NCBI RefSeq assembly: GCF_001613805.1
Contig: NZ_LPVY01000008.1
Coordinates: forward strand, 1 to 64,000
Direction: 5' to 3'
Origin: Thalassospira lucentensis
GTDB lineage: Bacteria; Pseudomonadota; Alphaproteobacteria; Rhodospirillales; Thalassospiraceae
Length of the DNA stretch: 64,000 bases
Part shown: one piece after another, positions 54,853 through 63,485 of the stretch
Numbering within the stretch: position 1 is the stretch's first letter
Layout: every line of letters begins with the position of its first letter
Notes under the pieces: model-generated
Told to the model about the DNA's origin: nothing
Databases searched by the model: none
The model's input: only the letters and a program-made list of their open reading frames with translations
Position numbers and translations under genes: made by a program

Positions 54853-56399
54853 TGGAATATCTTGATCTATTGATGTTCGCGGCCCTGATGGGCTGCATTT
54901 TGCTGGGTTTCCCGGTGTCGTTTTCCATTGCCGGCGTGGCGGTGATTTTTGCTTTTATCGGCTGGGCGACGGACGCGATGAATATTGCGTTGATGGGCGC
55001 CCTTGGTCAGCGGGTGTTTGGCGTTCTGACCAATGACGTGCTGATTGCCATTCCGTTATTCGTTCTGATGGGCGTGGTTCTTGAACGATCACGCATCGCC
55101 GAAGATCTGTTGCATACCATGGGCCGGTTGTTTGGCCAGTTGCGCGGCGGGCTTGGCATTTCGGTCGTGCTGGTGGGCGCGTTGCTGGCGGCATCGACGG
55201 GGATTGTTGGTGCAACCGTGATTGCCATGGGCATGATCGCGCTGCCGACCATGTTGCGCACTGGCTATAACCCGAAAATGGCATCGGGGCTTGTATGCAC
55301 GGCAGGGACTTTGGGGCAGATCATTCCGCCCTCGACGCTTCTGATCATTCTGTCGGATGTGATGTCATCAGCCTATCAGCAGGCGCAGTATGAACAGGGT
55401 AAGTTCACCATCGAAACCATTTCGGTCGGGCAGATTTTTGCAGGCGCCCTGATCCCTGGTCTGACGCTGGTGGTGATTTATATTGCCTATATCCTGTTGC
55501 GTGGTTTTTTCCGGCCAAATGATATGCCGCCGGTCAAAAGTGACGATGGCCGCCCGGATATGGGCGAGGTGATACGTGCGATCCTGCCGCCGGTTTTGCT
55601 GATTATTGCGGTTCTTGGTGCGATCCTTGGTGGAATCGCGACCCCGACGGAGGCCGCATCGGTCGGCGCGATTGGCGCGATCCTGATGGCGGGTATCCGG
55701 CAGGGAGCCAGTCGCAATCTGGTGCTGGCGGGGACTGCGGCCCTTCTTGTCCTTGCTGTCATGGCCGGGATTGCACCGGTCCGGTTTCAGCGCAACGATC
55801 TGGACGGGCTGGATTACGTTTTTGGTGCGGGTTATGTCGTGCTGGCGATCATCGGTGTTGCGGCTATTACCGCCTGCTTGAAGCAGGCATGGAAGGCGGA
55901 TGTTCTGAAATCCGCCCTGACATCGACGATGACGGTGACGGCAATGATCTTTGCCACCATCCTGACCGCCAGCATGTTTTCGTTGGTATTTATCGGGTTG
56001 GGCGGCGAAGACCATGTCGCGGAAATCCTTGAATCCATGCCCGGTGGCCCGATGGGGGCGTTGTTCTTCTGCATGGCGGTGATTTTCGTTCTGGGCTTCT
56101 TCCTTGATTTTGTGGAAATCACGGTGATCCTGCTGCCATTGATCGCACCTGGGCTGATCATGATGGGGCATGATCCGGTGTGGCTGGCGATCCTGATTGC
56201 GATCAATCTGCAGACGTCGTTCTTAACGCCGCCATTCGGCTTCTCGCTGTTTTACCTGCGCAGTGCCGCACCACCTGAAATTACCACCGGACAGATTTAT
56301 GCCGGTGTGGTGCCGTTTATCGCACTTCAGGTGTTTGGCATCTTCGTGATCTGGCTATGGCCGTCTTTGGCCAAATGGTTGCCAGGTGTGGTTTTCTGA
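54852..56399 (+). CDS. dctM: TRAP transporter large permease (DctM)
   Basis: A 515-residue DctM protein, about 80 longer than the common 430. The extra length comes from an insertion of roughly 90 residues around 290-380, rich in hydrophobic helices. Such long DctM proteins occur in the subgroup that includes keto-acid systems. Conserved pieces are PLFVLMGVVLERS, GGLGISVVLVGALLAASTGI, TPTEAASVGAIGAI and the C-terminal TPPFGFSLFYLR. Sodium-coupled, working with DctP and DctQ. It is last in the operon; a strong terminator follows. Confidence 0.92.
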   Translation: MEYLDLLMFAALMGCILLGFPVSFSIAGVAVIFAFIGWATDAMNIALMGALGQRVFGVLTNDVLIAIPLFVLMGVVLERSRIAEDLLHTMGRLFGQLRGGLGISVVLVGALLAASTGIVGATVIAMGMIALPTMLRTGYNPKMASGLVCTAGTLGQIIPPSTLLIILSDVMSSAYQQAQYEQGKFTIETISVGQIFAGALIPGLTLVVIYIAYILLRGFFRPNDMPPVKSDDGRPDMGEVIRAILPPVLLIIAVLGAILGGIATPTEAASVGAIGAILMAGIRQGASRNLVLAGTAALLVLAVMAGIAPVRFQRNDLDGLDYVFGAGYVVLAIIGVAAITACLKQAWKADVLKSALTSTMTVTAMIFATILTASMFSLVFIGLGGEDHVAEILESMPGGPMGALFFCMAVIFVLGFFLDFVEITVILLPLIAPGLIMMGHDPVWLAILIAINLQTSFLTPPFGFSLFYLRSAAPPEITTGQIYAGVVPFIALQVFGIFVIWLWPSLAKWLPGVVF

Positions 56400-56411
56400 T
56401 GCCTTTGAATA

Positions 56412-56441
56412 AAAAACGCCCCGGTTTTCCGGGGCGTTTTT
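56412..56441. terminator. Bidirectional terminator between dctM and the PfpI gene
   Basis: Thirteen-pair stem AAAAACGCCCCGG/CCGGGGCGTTTTT with TTTT loop. Confidence 0.92.
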
Positions 56442-56468
56442 GTTGATCAGGCGGGGGACCTTGATCGG

Positions 56469-57026
56469 TTATGCAGCGCGACGATGTTTGCCTTCGCTGA
56501 CTTCTTCGACAATCTTGGAAACAAAGGCATCAAGATCGTTAGGATTGCGTGACGTGATAATCGCCTGATCGCAGACCACGGGTTCATCGCGCCAAACCGC
56601 ACCGGCATTCAGCAGGTCGGTTTTGATCGAACTGTATGAAGTTGCGGCGCGCCCGCGCAGGGCACCAGCTTCGACCAGAAGCCATGGGCCGTGGCAAATC
56701 GCTGCAACCGGTTTGCCGGACGCGACGAATTCTCGGACCAGGCTGACGGATGCCTCGTCATTGCGCAGAAGATCGGGATTGATCTGGCCGCCGGGGATAA
56801 CCAGTGCGTCGTAATCGTTGATATCGACATCTTTGACTTCGATATCGACATCGACCGTGTCGCCCCAATCCTTTTTATCCCAGCTTTTGATCGGAGATGA
56901 TTTGGGGGATGCGATTTTGACATCAGCCCCGTGGGTCGACAGTTTGTCGCGCGGAACACGCAATTCCGAACGTTCATAGCCATCGGTCGCGAGAATAAGA
57001 ATCTTTGCGGTATCAATCGCAGGCAT
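56469..57026 (-). CDS. DJ-1/PfpI family protein
   Basis: A 185-residue protein of the type 1 glutamine-amidotransferase-like PfpI group. It has the nucleophile-elbow Cys111 with His112 (AAICHGPW) and Glu18, the conserved triad of DJ-1/YhbO. Members are described as glyoxalases, protein deglycases or stress proteins, and the activity is debated. AGGAGAG precedes the ATG. A monocistronic gene, convergent with dctM. Confidence 0.9.
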   Translation of the reverse strand: MPAIDTAKILILATDGYERSELRVPRDKLSTHGADVKIASPKSSPIKSWDKKDWGDTVDVDIEVKDVDINDYDALVIPGGQINPDLLRNDEASVSLVREFVASGKPVAAICHGPWLLVEAGALRGRAATSYSSIKTDLLNAGAVWRDEPVVCDQAIITSRNPNDLDAFVSKIVEEVSEGKHRRAA

Positions 57027-57222
57027 AACGTCTCTCCTTTCATTGATGTCGAGCGCTACACCTCACCAACGGCTATGATTTCAAAACGTTCCAAATTTTC
57101 CTGTGGCAATTTTGTGCCGATGTCCGAGCCAACTGGAAACTGCGGCTCTTGTTGACATCGAAGGGTTGCAAACTAGCTCTGAAGACAGGTTTGCATAGAA
57201 ATGAAGAAGTCGGAGACACGAT

Positions 57223-57879
57223 ATGGCACGGGTTTTCATCATTGGTGTCACGGGTGGCATCGGTCATCGTCTGGCGCCGATTTTACTGGCGAACGGGCAT
57301 CAGGTTACAGGGCTGCATCGTAAAACCGAACAGGCCGATAACCTCAGGAATGCAGGGATTACGCCGGTTGCTGGTGACCTGATGGAATTAACAGCCGAAA
57401 CGCTTGCCCCTTTGATCCGGGGTCATGACATTGTTATCTTTTCATCCGGGGCGGCGGGCAGCGGCCTTGACCGGACCACGCGAATTGATGGCGACGGGCC
57501 GGGCCATGTATTGGCGGCGATGAAGCAGGAAGGCATTTCGCGGCTTTATCTTGTTTCCGCTTTCCCCGAAGCCGGACGCGGCAAAGACCCCAATCCGCGG
57601 TTTGAACATTACATGACCGAGAAAAAGCGCGCCGATGCGGATGTTGCGGCATCCGATGCTGATTGGGTGATCCTCCGGCCGGGAACATTGTTGCATGAAG
57701 ATCAGGACGGGCGCGTGAACGCCGGATTTGCGATTCCTTACGGCACGGTCAAGCGTGGCAATGTTGCGCAGTTTCTGGCCAAATTGATTGAAACCCCGGA
57801 AATCCGTCGGGAGATTATCGAACTGACCGATGGTGGAACGGAGATTTCCGATGCGGTAAATCGGATCGTCCGGAAATAG
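57223..57879 (+). CDS. NAD(P)-binding atypical SDR (NmrA/YwnB-like)
   Basis: A 218-residue Rossmann-fold protein with GVTGGIGHRLAP at 8-19 instead of classical SDR TGxxxGIG, no YxxxK catalytic pair, and a DADWVILRPGTL segment typical of the NAD(P)H-binding domain family. It likely acts as a reductase or redox sensor. GGAG precedes the ATG. It is followed by the Nudix gene 97 bp downstream on the same strand. Confidence 0.85.
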   Translation: MARVFIIGVTGGIGHRLAPILLANGHQVTGLHRKTEQADNLRNAGITPVAGDLMELTAETLAPLIRGHDIVIFSSGAAGSGLDRTTRIDGDGPGHVLAAMKQEGISRLYLVSAFPEAGRGKDPNPRFEHYMTEKKRADADVAASDADWVILRPGTLLHEDQDGRVNAGFAIPYGTVKRGNVAQFLAKLIETPEIRREIIELTDGGTEISDAVNRIVRK

Positions 57880-57975
57880 GTTGGCTTCGTCTTTATGCTT
57901 CCGGGTTTTCGGTTGTTCTGCAGTGGCGGCTTCAGCTAGGGTCGGCAAACCGTCAATTTCAAACACCGGAATATC

Positions 57976-58509
57976 ATGCATATCGACCTTGCCAGCTTTG
58001 TCCCACAGTCTGATCGTGACCTAGAAAATCACCTACGTATCAGTGACTTTATCGCAGGTGAACCCAAGGCATTTGAAAATGATCCGGTAACGTCACATGT
58101 CACGGGATCGGCCTTTGTCGTGAATGAAAAGCGCAGTCATGTGGTGCTGACCCATCACCGGAAGCTTAAACGCTGGCTTCAGCTTGGCGGGCATTGTGAC
58201 GGAGTGCGTGATGTGTTGTTTGTTGCCCAGCGCGAGGCCTATGAAGAAAGCGGGCTTTCGTGGATACGGCCCCTGTCATCTGCGATTTTTGACATCGACA
58301 TTCACGAAATTCCTGCAAATGCCAAGGGGCCCGCACATCTGCATTACGACATGCGGTTCCTGTTTGAAGCCGACATGCGCGATCCTCTGAAGATCACCGA
58401 TGAATCCGATGATCTGGCATGGGTGGCGCTTGACCGGTTAGAGGATTACACCGACGAGCATTCGGTTCTGGTGATGCGCGACAAGCTTCGGGGTTTTGCC
58501 CAAGGTTAA
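57976..58509 (+). CDS. Nudix hydrolase
   Basis: A 177-residue pyrophosphohydrolase. The Nudix box runs GGHCDGVRDVLFVAQ then REAYEESGL. The metal-binding REAYEE is intact, while the first Glu of GX5EX7REUXEEXGU is Arg. The first Glu is not the key base, so activity is still likely, with the GGH... wording known in a subgroup of Nudix proteins. The substrate cannot be deduced. The stop codon lies only 12 bp from the end of the convergent Kef gene, so the 3' ends face each other with no terminator between. Confidence 0.85.
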   Translation: MHIDLASFVPQSDRDLENHLRISDFIAGEPKAFENDPVTSHVTGSAFVVNEKRSHVVLTHHRKLKRWLQLGGHCDGVRDVLFVAQREAYEESGLSWIRPLSSAIFDIDIHEIPANAKGPAHLHYDMRFLFEADMRDPLKITDESDDLAWVALDRLEDYTDEHSVLVMRDKLRGFAQG

Positions 58510-58521
58510 CGGAGCGGACAA

Positions 58522-60324
58522 TTACAGCCGCGACATTGCCGGATCATCCTTGTTGGTGCGCGCATCATTGCGGTCAAGCTGATAGCTTTCATGAACCTTT
58601 GCCATACCGGCAATGCGGCCTTCGGCCACTTGGGCGTGCAGCATATCGATATCCCGTCGGCGAAATTCATCTGCAATCTGATCAATGACATCGTGTTCGG
58701 TTTCAAGCATTGAAAGCCCGTGGCGTGCCATGGAAACACCCGCATCAAAGGTTTCGCGATAAAGCTGTTCGACGCCAAGCCCGATTTCCATAAGATCGAG
58801 TGCATGGTTGCGGTCGTAAACACGCACCAGCAATTTCGGTTTAGGAAAGAGTTCGCTGATATATTTGGCGGCCTGTCTGGTCGCCTCACGATCATTGATG
58901 CACAGGCAGATCAAATCGGCATTCGCGGCTCCGGCGGTGGCAAGAACATCGCTTCGCCGGACATCGCCGAAATAGACCTTGTTGCCATAAAGGCTGGCCA
59001 TCTGGATGCGTTTCGGATCATTGTCGATCGCGGTGGCGTTGATGCCACGTGCGGCCATGACACGTGAAATGATTTGCCCGAAACGGCCAAAGCCGACAAT
59101 GATCACCGATTGCAATTCGGCCATTTCGATGCCGTCCACATCCGGCTGATCATCCTTGCGTAGTTTGGCAGACAGTTTTTCGGCAATCGCACCGACAAGC
59201 GGGGTGGCCGCCATCGAAAGGGTGACGATGGCGGTCAGAAGGTTGGCGCGTGTGGCACTGATGACGGCAAGCGATGCCGCCATGCTAAACAGGACAAAGG
59301 CAAATTCACCCCCTTGCGGGATGGTGATCGCGGCCCGCCAGGCGGTCGCGTGACATTTGCGAAAAATCCGGCACAGGCCATAAACCACGATCCCCTTGAT
59401 TGCCATGAGCCCGGCTACCGATGCCAGAACAATTCCGATATTATTGGCGACCAGCGGCCAGTTGACCGACATGCCGACCGCGATGAAAAACAGACCCAGC
59501 AGGATGCCACGGAAGGGCTCGATATCGGTTTCAAGCTGATGTCGATATTCGGAATCGGCCAGCATCACACCAACCAGAAACGCGCCAAGTGCCATCGACA
59601 GACCGACAGCCTGCATCAGAAGGGCCGCGCCGATCACCAGCAGCAGTGCGGCAGACGTGAAGATTTCCTGTGCCCGGGTCAGGGCAATGATACGGAAAAA
59701 CGGATTAAGCAGATATTTGCCCGCCCCGATAACCAGTGCAATCGCACCGATGGTCTTGGCAATATAGATCCAGTCGGTTCCGGCTTCGCCGCCGTCGCTT
59801 GTCGGACTGAGCCATGCGACAAGGGCGATCAGTGGCACAATGGCAAGGTCCTGAAACAGCAGGATCGAAAAGGCGGTATTGCCATGGTCGCTATTGAGTG
59901 TGCCCTTTTCTTCAAGGATTTGGAGCGCAAAGGCGGTTGAGGAAAGCGACAGGGCAAGTGCGGCAATCACGGCCTGCTGCCACGGCCAGTCAAAAGCAAT
60001 CAGCACGGCATAAAGAAGGGCGGCAGTGACGACAACCTGCATCAGACCCAGTCCGAAAATCTCGCCTTTCATCGCCCACAGGCGTTGGGGACGTAATTCA
60101 AGACCAATAATAAACAGCAAAAGAACAACGCCAAACTCGGCGAAGTGCAGGACTTCTTCCGGTTCTGCAATCAGGGCAAGGCCAAATGGTCCGATCAATG
60201 CCCCTGCGCACAGATACCCCAGCACGGAACCCAGACGCAGTTTTTTAAAGATAGGCACTGCGAACACGGCTGCACCAAGGAAAAGGACCGCCGTGTGCAG
60301 GAACCCGCCTTCAATTACCGCCAT
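58522..60324 (-). CDS. Kef-type potassium/proton antiporter (CPA2) with TrkA-N domain
   Basis: A 600-residue membrane protein. The N-terminal sodium/hydrogen-exchanger domain (about 1-385) has twelve to thirteen hydrophobic helices, including LSLSSTAFALQILEE and AFLVGVMLADSEYRHQLE. A cytoplasmic RCK/TrkA-N domain (about 410-530) binds NAD or glutathione conjugates: SVIIVGFGRFGQIISRVM with GxGxxG. E. coli KefB/KefC extrude potassium to acidify the cell during electrophile stress. No KefF/KefG partner adjoins it. The ATG giving MAVIEGGFLH is preferred over a TTG 13 codons upstream. Confidence 0.92.
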   Translation of the reverse strand: MAVIEGGFLHTAVLFLGAAVFAVPIFKKLRLGSVLGYLCAGALIGPFGLALIAEPEEVLHFAEFGVVLLLFIIGLELRPQRLWAMKGEIFGLGLMQVVVTAALLYAVLIAFDWPWQQAVIAALALSLSSTAFALQILEEKGTLNSDHGNTAFSILLFQDLAIVPLIALVAWLSPTSDGGEAGTDWIYIAKTIGAIALVIGAGKYLLNPFFRIIALTRAQEIFTSAALLLVIGAALLMQAVGLSMALGAFLVGVMLADSEYRHQLETDIEPFRGILLGLFFIAVGMSVNWPLVANNIGIVLASVAGLMAIKGIVVYGLCRIFRKCHATAWRAAITIPQGGEFAFVLFSMAASLAVISATRANLLTAIVTLSMAATPLVGAIAEKLSAKLRKDDQPDVDGIEMAELQSVIIVGFGRFGQIISRVMAARGINATAIDNDPKRIQMASLYGNKVYFGDVRRSDVLATAGAANADLICLCINDREATRQAAKYISELFPKPKLLVRVYDRNHALDLMEIGLGVEQLYRETFDAGVSMARHGLSMLETEHDVIDQIADEFRRRDIDMLHAQVAEGRIAGMAKVHESYQLDRNDARTNKDDPAMSRL

Positions 60325-60493
60325 TTTGTCGTTGTCCTCGTGCTTGATGTGGTTTTTTGCCAATTATATCGGGTGGCTTGTCCCCGGATTTTCAGTTTAG
60401 CGGGCGCGAAAACATCGCGCACCTAAAACCTCGTGCTGAAGGAGAGTGGTGTCATTTAATAGAATGGTTGACTCAGCGTGGGGTGGAATTTAC

Positions 60494-60513
60494 ATTCAAC
60501 TGTATGGTTGAAT
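60494..60513. promoter_or_regulatory. ArsR operator over the start codon
   Basis: ATTCAACTGTATGGTTGAAT has arms that are exact reverse complements (ATTCAAC/GTTGAAT) and it spans the likely start ATG at 60504. Such overlap suggests autorepression at transcription and possibly a leaderless message. Confidence 0.6.
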
Positions 60514-60872
60514 TAAATGCACAGCAGATGAATGCGGTTTTTCACGCGCTTGGTGACCCAACGCGTCGACAGATGCTTTTTGATCTGTCGGAAGGGGAGA
60601 GGACTGTCAGTCAGCTTGCGGAACCATTTGCCATTTCACTAGCCGCGGCATCGAAGCATATCAAGGTGCTGGAAAGTGCCGGATTGATCCGGCGCGAAAT
60701 CAGATGGCGCACTCATTATTGCCACCTTGATCCTGCCCCGCTGGCGAGTGCCTATGAATGGATTGGCTTCTATGCGCGGTTCTGGAACGAACGGCTTGAT
60801 GTTCTGGAAAATCTGTTGCGCAGGGATGCCGCTAAGAACAGCCCCAACTCCAGGACGGGAGACGCCCAATGA
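60504..60872 (+). CDS. ArsR-family transcriptional regulator
   Basis: A 122-residue winged-helix repressor: FHALGDPTRRQMLFDLSEGE and TVSQLAEPFAISLAAASKHIKVLE with the recognition helix near 40-60. It has no metal-binding CxC, so it is of the SdpR-like subgroup that pairs with SRPBCC proteins, not a metal sensor. The ATG at 60504 gives MVELNAQQMN; an ATG at 60528 is a good second choice if the palindrome lies upstream of the start. It overlaps the SRPBCC gene by 4 nt (ATGA). Confidence 0.9.
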   Translation: MVELNAQQMNAVFHALGDPTRRQMLFDLSEGERTVSQLAEPFAISLAAASKHIKVLESAGLIRREIRWRTHYCHLDPAPLASAYEWIGFYARFWNERLDVLENLLRRDAAKNSPNSRTGDAQ

Positions 60873-61402
60873 CCAATTTTGGAAAGATAGACGATTTCGG
60901 CACATTGATTGAGCCCGCGACGCTTAAAATCCAGCGACTTTTGCCCGGCCCGATCGAAAGGGCCTGGTCCTATCTGACCGAAGATGAGTTTCTCAGCAAA
61001 TGGCTGGCATCGGCCGGGATGGAATTGAAGGTCGGCGCACCGTTCGAATTTGTCTGGCGCAACGATACCCTGACCAACCCGCCGGGAAACAAACCGGCCG
61101 GGTTTGGCGGCGAACACCGGATGCAAAGCAAGATTACCGCACTTGAACCGCTACGCAGGCTTGCCTTTACCTGGGTTGGCAGCGGGGATGTGTCGTTCGA
61201 GCTGGAACCAAGCGGCGATCAGGTATTGCTGACAATCATCCATCGCCGCCTTGCAGATCGGTCGAACCTGCTCAGTGTCAGTGCCGGATGGCATGCGCAT
61301 ATCGATATTCTGACCGGTCGGATTTCAGGCATTGAGCCCGAGCCGTTCTGGAATAATTGGGCGCGGCTGAAGGATGCCTATGGTCGCAAAATACCTGCGT
61401 AA
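60869..61402 (+). CDS. SRPBCC (AHSA1-like) domain protein
   Basis: A 177-residue helix-grip protein with a hydrophobic pocket; the front shows IQRLLPGPIERAWSYLTE and the back FWNNWARLKDAYG, both typical. Coupled by a 4-nt overlap to the ArsR gene, a widespread pair in bacteria. The ligand is unknown; related proteins are toxin-immunity, lipid-binding or stress proteins. Confidence 0.9.
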   Translation: MTNFGKIDDFGTLIEPATLKIQRLLPGPIERAWSYLTEDEFLSKWLASAGMELKVGAPFEFVWRNDTLTNPPGNKPAGFGGEHRMQSKITALEPLRRLAFTWVGSGDVSFELEPSGDQVLLTIIHRRLADRSNLLSVSAGWHAHIDILTGRISGIEPEPFWNNWARLKDAYGRKIPA

Positions 61403-61528
61403 TTGTGATCAGCAGTAATCAGGATGTTTGAATATTGAGAGGGGGACGGGATTGCCGCCCCCTGCTATCGTTCTAAACGTAGAGATTATCGGGGAATGCA
61501 ATCGGTCACGTGTTCATGACTGATAAAG

Positions 61529-61618
61529 TGGCAGAGAGGAGGGGATTCGAACCCCTGAGGGGCTTACACCCCAACACGCTTTCCAGGCGTGCGCCTTAAA
61601 CCACTCGGCCACCTCTCC
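61529..61618 (-). tRNA. tRNA-Ser (GGA)
   Basis: A 90-nt class II tRNA on the minus strand. The acceptor is GGAGAGG with CCTCTCT (one G-U pair), the discriminator is G, and the 3' CCA is encoded. The anticodon loop is CTGGAAA with anticodon GGA on stem CACGC/GCGTG. A long variable arm is present. The surrounding 61403-61528 and 61619-61957 regions hold no further recognised gene. Confidence 0.97.
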
Positions 61619-61957
61619 ACATGCGATCTTGTATATATCGCGAAAGCGGGCGGACATTAGCCGACCCGATCCCGGTTGACAAGGCAAAATCCCGTACTTT
61701 TTGATGTTTGTTCAGGTCGCTATCCAAACGGCGAACAAGTACCCTTGTTACAATAACTTGACGGATAAAGTTGTAGCAATTTGTCCAATATTTACTTCTT
61801 GTTGATCAATCGCCTCTAAGGTTTCAGGCTATGGTTCCAGATGTACCGGGACGATAGGGTGATTCGCGGAAACCTTCACGCTGGCGGGGCAAAGCCGGTA
61901 GCGTGGCCGCGATCATAACGAAAACGAAAAGTTCTGACCGGGAATTCGGAGACGGCT
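61619..61957. other. Gap between tRNA-Ser and the small membrane protein gene
   Basis: About 340 bp with no gene seen. A TTGACG (near 61758) and a TATATA (near 61631, minus strand) could belong to promoters of the small membrane protein and the tRNA, but neither has a convincing partner element. Confidence 0.4.
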
Positions 61958-62263
61958 ATGTGGCTTTTCAGGGCGTTGGGATGGATATTGCTGTTTGCCA
62001 GTCTTGCTGTGCTGGTCGGTGATGGCATTACCGCGCTTCAGACAGGAACGTTCCGCTTTGTGGCGGCAGGCGAGCTCTGGTATCGGTTGGATGCCGGAAG
62101 CCTGAACCTGTTGCAGTCCGTGATCCAGCGTTATATCTCGGCCTGGATTTGGGACAATGCGTTTGTTCCGGCTCTTCTTGCCCCGGCCTTCATCATTTTG
62201 CTGGTGCCGGGTATCCTGCTGTTGCTGATGACCCGCAAACGCAGGCGTCAGAAGTTTTTCTAA
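61958..62263 (+). CDS. Small two-helix membrane protein, unknown function
   Basis: A 101-residue protein with transmembrane helices near residues 5-24 and 68-90, an intervening periplasmic loop of about 45 residues, and a basic cytoplasmic tail (TRKRRRQKFF). It has no recognisable catalytic motif. GGAGACGG lies at good spacing before the ATG. I do not know the function; length and topology fit a conserved membrane-accessory protein. Intergenic gap to the oxidoreductase gene is 102 bp. Confidence 0.75.
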   Translation: MWLFRALGWILLFASLAVLVGDGITALQTGTFRFVAAGELWYRLDAGSLNLLQSVIQRYISAWIWDNAFVPALLAPAFIILLVPGILLLLMTRKRRRQKFF

Positions 62264-62365
62264 GACTTTTTCATCTTTGTCTTTTGTCGGGCTTTTCCTT
62301 GTCGGATCGGTTTGCGCGCGGCACACTGTCTGTGATCGGGCAGGATCACGATATGGAAAACAGCC

Positions 62366-63349
62366 ATGAAGGCATGGATATGCAAGGCATTTGGCGACGC
62401 GCCGATGTTGATCGATTGCGATGAACCGTTCGCACAATCCCGTGACGTCATCATTGATATCGCAGCGTGTGGCGTCAATTTTGCCGATACGCTGATCCTT
62501 GAAGGCAAATACCAGAAGCGCCCCCAGGGCCCGTTTGCGCCAGGGTTTGAAATTGCCGGGACAGTTTCGGCGGTTGGTCCGAGTGTGCGGGGCCTTAAAA
62601 TCGGGGATCGGGTTATGGCAATGCCCGACTGGGGCGGGTATGGGGAAAAGATCGCGGTGGATGCAGGATCTGTAACTATCCTGCCCGATAATGTCGAATT
62701 TGATTCGGCGGCTGCATTTCAGATTGCCTATGGAACATCATGGTTTGGATTGAAATATCGCGCCAATGTGCAGCGAGGAGATGTCGTTCTCGTCCACGGG
62801 GCGGCAGGGGGTGTTGGCCTTACCGCGGTGGAGTGCGCCAGACTTTTGGGTGCCACCGTCATCGCGACCGCGGGTGGGGAGCCAAAATGCGCGATCGCCA
62901 AAGCGCATGGCGCGGATCATGTGATTGATTGCAAATCCGAAAGCATTCGGGACCGGGTAAAGGAAATCTGTGCCGGGATCGGGCGAACTGGGGCGGATGT
63001 GGTTTATGACCCGGTCGGTGGCGACGTGTTTGATCAGAGCCTGCGTTGTGTTGCGCCCGGCGCACGTATCCTTCTGATCGGATTTGCCAGCGGATCGGTG
63101 CCGCAAATTCCGGCCAACATCCTTCTGGTCAAGAATGTCGCCGCACTTGGCTTTTATTTCGGGGCCTATCTGGAACAGAACCCGGATATCGCAAAGGCAG
63201 GCATGGCTGAGCTTCTGGATCTGCTGTCATCGGGGAAGATATCACCAATGGTGTCGGCGGTTTATTCGCTTTCCTACGCGATGGTGGCACTAGAAGCGAT
63301 CAGTAACCGGACTGCGACGGGGAAGCTTGTGATCCGCTGCGGCGAATGA
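62366..63349 (+). CDS. Zinc-independent MDR quinone oxidoreductase
   Basis: A 327-residue medium-chain reductase of the NADPH:quinone oxidoreductase (QOR) type. It has the GroES-like N-terminal part (CGVNFADTLILEGKYQ, FAPGFEIAGTVSAVG), then the Rossmann fold with HGAAGGVGLTAVE near 144-156 binding NADPH. It lacks the zinc-ligand cysteines of alcohol dehydrogenases. It reduces quinones or activated alkenes in the cytoplasm. The ATG has only a weak AGGA-like site. A methyltransferase gene starts 136 bp downstream. Confidence 0.9.
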   Translation: MKAWICKAFGDAPMLIDCDEPFAQSRDVIIDIAACGVNFADTLILEGKYQKRPQGPFAPGFEIAGTVSAVGPSVRGLKIGDRVMAMPDWGGYGEKIAVDAGSVTILPDNVEFDSAAAFQIAYGTSWFGLKYRANVQRGDVVLVHGAAGGVGLTAVECARLLGATVIATAGGEPKCAIAKAHGADHVIDCKSESIRDRVKEICAGIGRTGADVVYDPVGGDVFDQSLRCVAPGARILLIGFASGSVPQIPANILLVKNVAALGFYFGAYLEQNPDIAKAGMAELLDLLSSGKISPMVSAVYSLSYAMVALEAISNRTATGKLVIRCGE

Positions 63350-63485
63350 GTTCGTCGCCTGACGATTATTCTATTAATCAAATCCTTGAAATTTTATAGG
63401 ATGTTGCCGTCCCTGATATCGTTCCGTCCTGCGGGCTCCCTGTCGGGCTTGCTAAAGCACCTGTTGATCCATTGGAATGCCGCTG

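Noticed and set aside
61438-61475. GC-rich hairpin as terminator of tRNA-Ser
   Set aside because: The stem GGGGG/CCCCC has mismatches and no T run on the minus strand, so it is too weak to call.
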